The position numbers and the translations under genes are program-made. A stretch of 64,000 bases of DNA. Origin: Lewinellaceae bacterium (lineage in GTDB: Bacteria; Bacteroidota; Bacteroidia; Chitinophagales; Saprospiraceae). The stretch is from the NCBI GenBank assembly GCA_020636225.1, contig JACJYI010000004.1, forward strand, positions 248,001 to 312,000, given 5' to 3'. The notes below the pieces were generated by a model. The model had not been told where the DNA came from. It was given only the letters and a program-made list of their open reading frames with translations, and did not search any database. Of this stretch, positions 63,547 to 64,000 are shown piece after piece. How positions within the stretch are numbered: position 1 is the first letter of the stretch; every line of letters begins with the position of its first letter.

Positions 63547-64000
63547 ATCTGCATGTATTTTGTAGTAACAGATTCAAAGTGCATAGACAGGCGTTTTGTC
63601 TATACATTAGAAATAATATCTCCAGCATGCGAATAATTCCTAACCAGAAGAATGATAACGAAAATTTCAACCTAGAACAGGGAAAACATTCCGCAATATC
63701 TTATTTGGCACCTATCAGTTGTCCCTACCAACAAACATCGACCAACCTACATATTTAATCAGGAATAGATAATTTGAATTGTTGGCTGATGACCAAGTTG
63801 ATACTTCTTTCAGCCTCCAAGATACACGGCCTGTTGAGACCAAATACATATCTTTTTTACTTGATCGCTTAAACATATTAATAAGATTTCATATGTGCAA
63901 TACCCCTTAATAAATTCTTAATAAAAGAATGAACTTTATTCCAATTTCCACGTATTTCTACTTGGTTTCCTAAAAGTCTGACGCTTGCCACTGATGGTTG
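63547..64000. other. AT-rich upstream region of the toxin operon
   Basis: 454 bases with no credible gene. The only structure seen is the dyad at 63583-63603. No full TAnnTTTG promoter was found on the minus strand close to the fibre gene. Confidence 0.5.
63583..63603. promoter_or_regulatory. Dyad upstream of the toxin operon
   Basis: A 7-bp inverted repeat, ATAGACA / TGTCTAT with a seven-base spacer, lies 37 bases before the ATG of the first operon gene. It could be an operator or a leader hairpin; no T-run follows. Confidence 0.3.

Overview
The window looks like a chromosomal segment from a gliding-type Bacteroidota, probably Saprospiria-like. The support is a GldB lipoprotein, a PorQ type IX secretion (T9SS) protein, proteins ending in T9SS sorting domains, a DUF4175 protein, Bacteroidota-type promoters (TTG / TAnnTTTG), and a fairly GC-rich coding style in the first half. 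The order-level placement is a guess from overall gene style.

Positions 1-33,300 are a dense, GC-rich core. Reading left to right they hold: an ATP-binding anti-sigma-like fragment, DUF4175, a GHMP kinase, TatA, a 2-oxoglutarate oxygenase, GldB and an outer-membrane barrel; tRNA-Phe followed by a GIY-YIG cassette bounded by repeats of the tRNA 3' end; a lipoprotein and a 1157-residue propeller/barrel protein; a metallo-beta-lactamase-fold hydrolase; a ugd - YwqK-like lipoprotein - porQ operon; a five-gene overlapping operon (ABC ATPase, ABC permease, two PH-domain membrane proteins, and a small HERIH protein); a lipid kinase, a cytochrome-like lipoprotein, a PD40 protein and a coiled-coil protein; then dnaB, a dienelactone-hydrolase lipoprotein, an orphan histidine kinase and mfd.

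Positions 33,300-64,000 are visibly more AT-rich and accessory in character. They contain repeat-laden gene-poor DNA (33.3-36 kb), a 1448-residue surface protein (DUF285 repeats, Ig-like modules, T9SS sorting domain), a small fragment-like gene, a three-gene HEPN / unknown / SecB-like cassette with its own promoter and terminator, a head-to-tail pair of nearly identical IS5-type elements that abut a decapitated XRE regulator, and finally a four-gene minus-strand operon. That operon encodes a collagen-triplet/YadA-head-like protein, a T9SS-sorted protein, a 4016-residue SpvB/TcB-RHS fusion toxin with a colicin E3-like tip, and a small candidate immunity protein.

The two most interesting systems are the HEPN/X/SecB-like cassette at 41.1-42.4 kb, which resembles a chaperone-linked toxin-antitoxin module of unfamiliar composition, and the giant RHS toxin operon at 46.0-63.6 kb, which joins a Tc-toxin-like cocoon, a thrombospondin type-3 calcium block and a ribosome-inactivating RNase signature next to a T9SS cargo protein. 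The tRNA-Phe/GIY-YIG repeat array is a third candidate for a small, little-described mobile unit.
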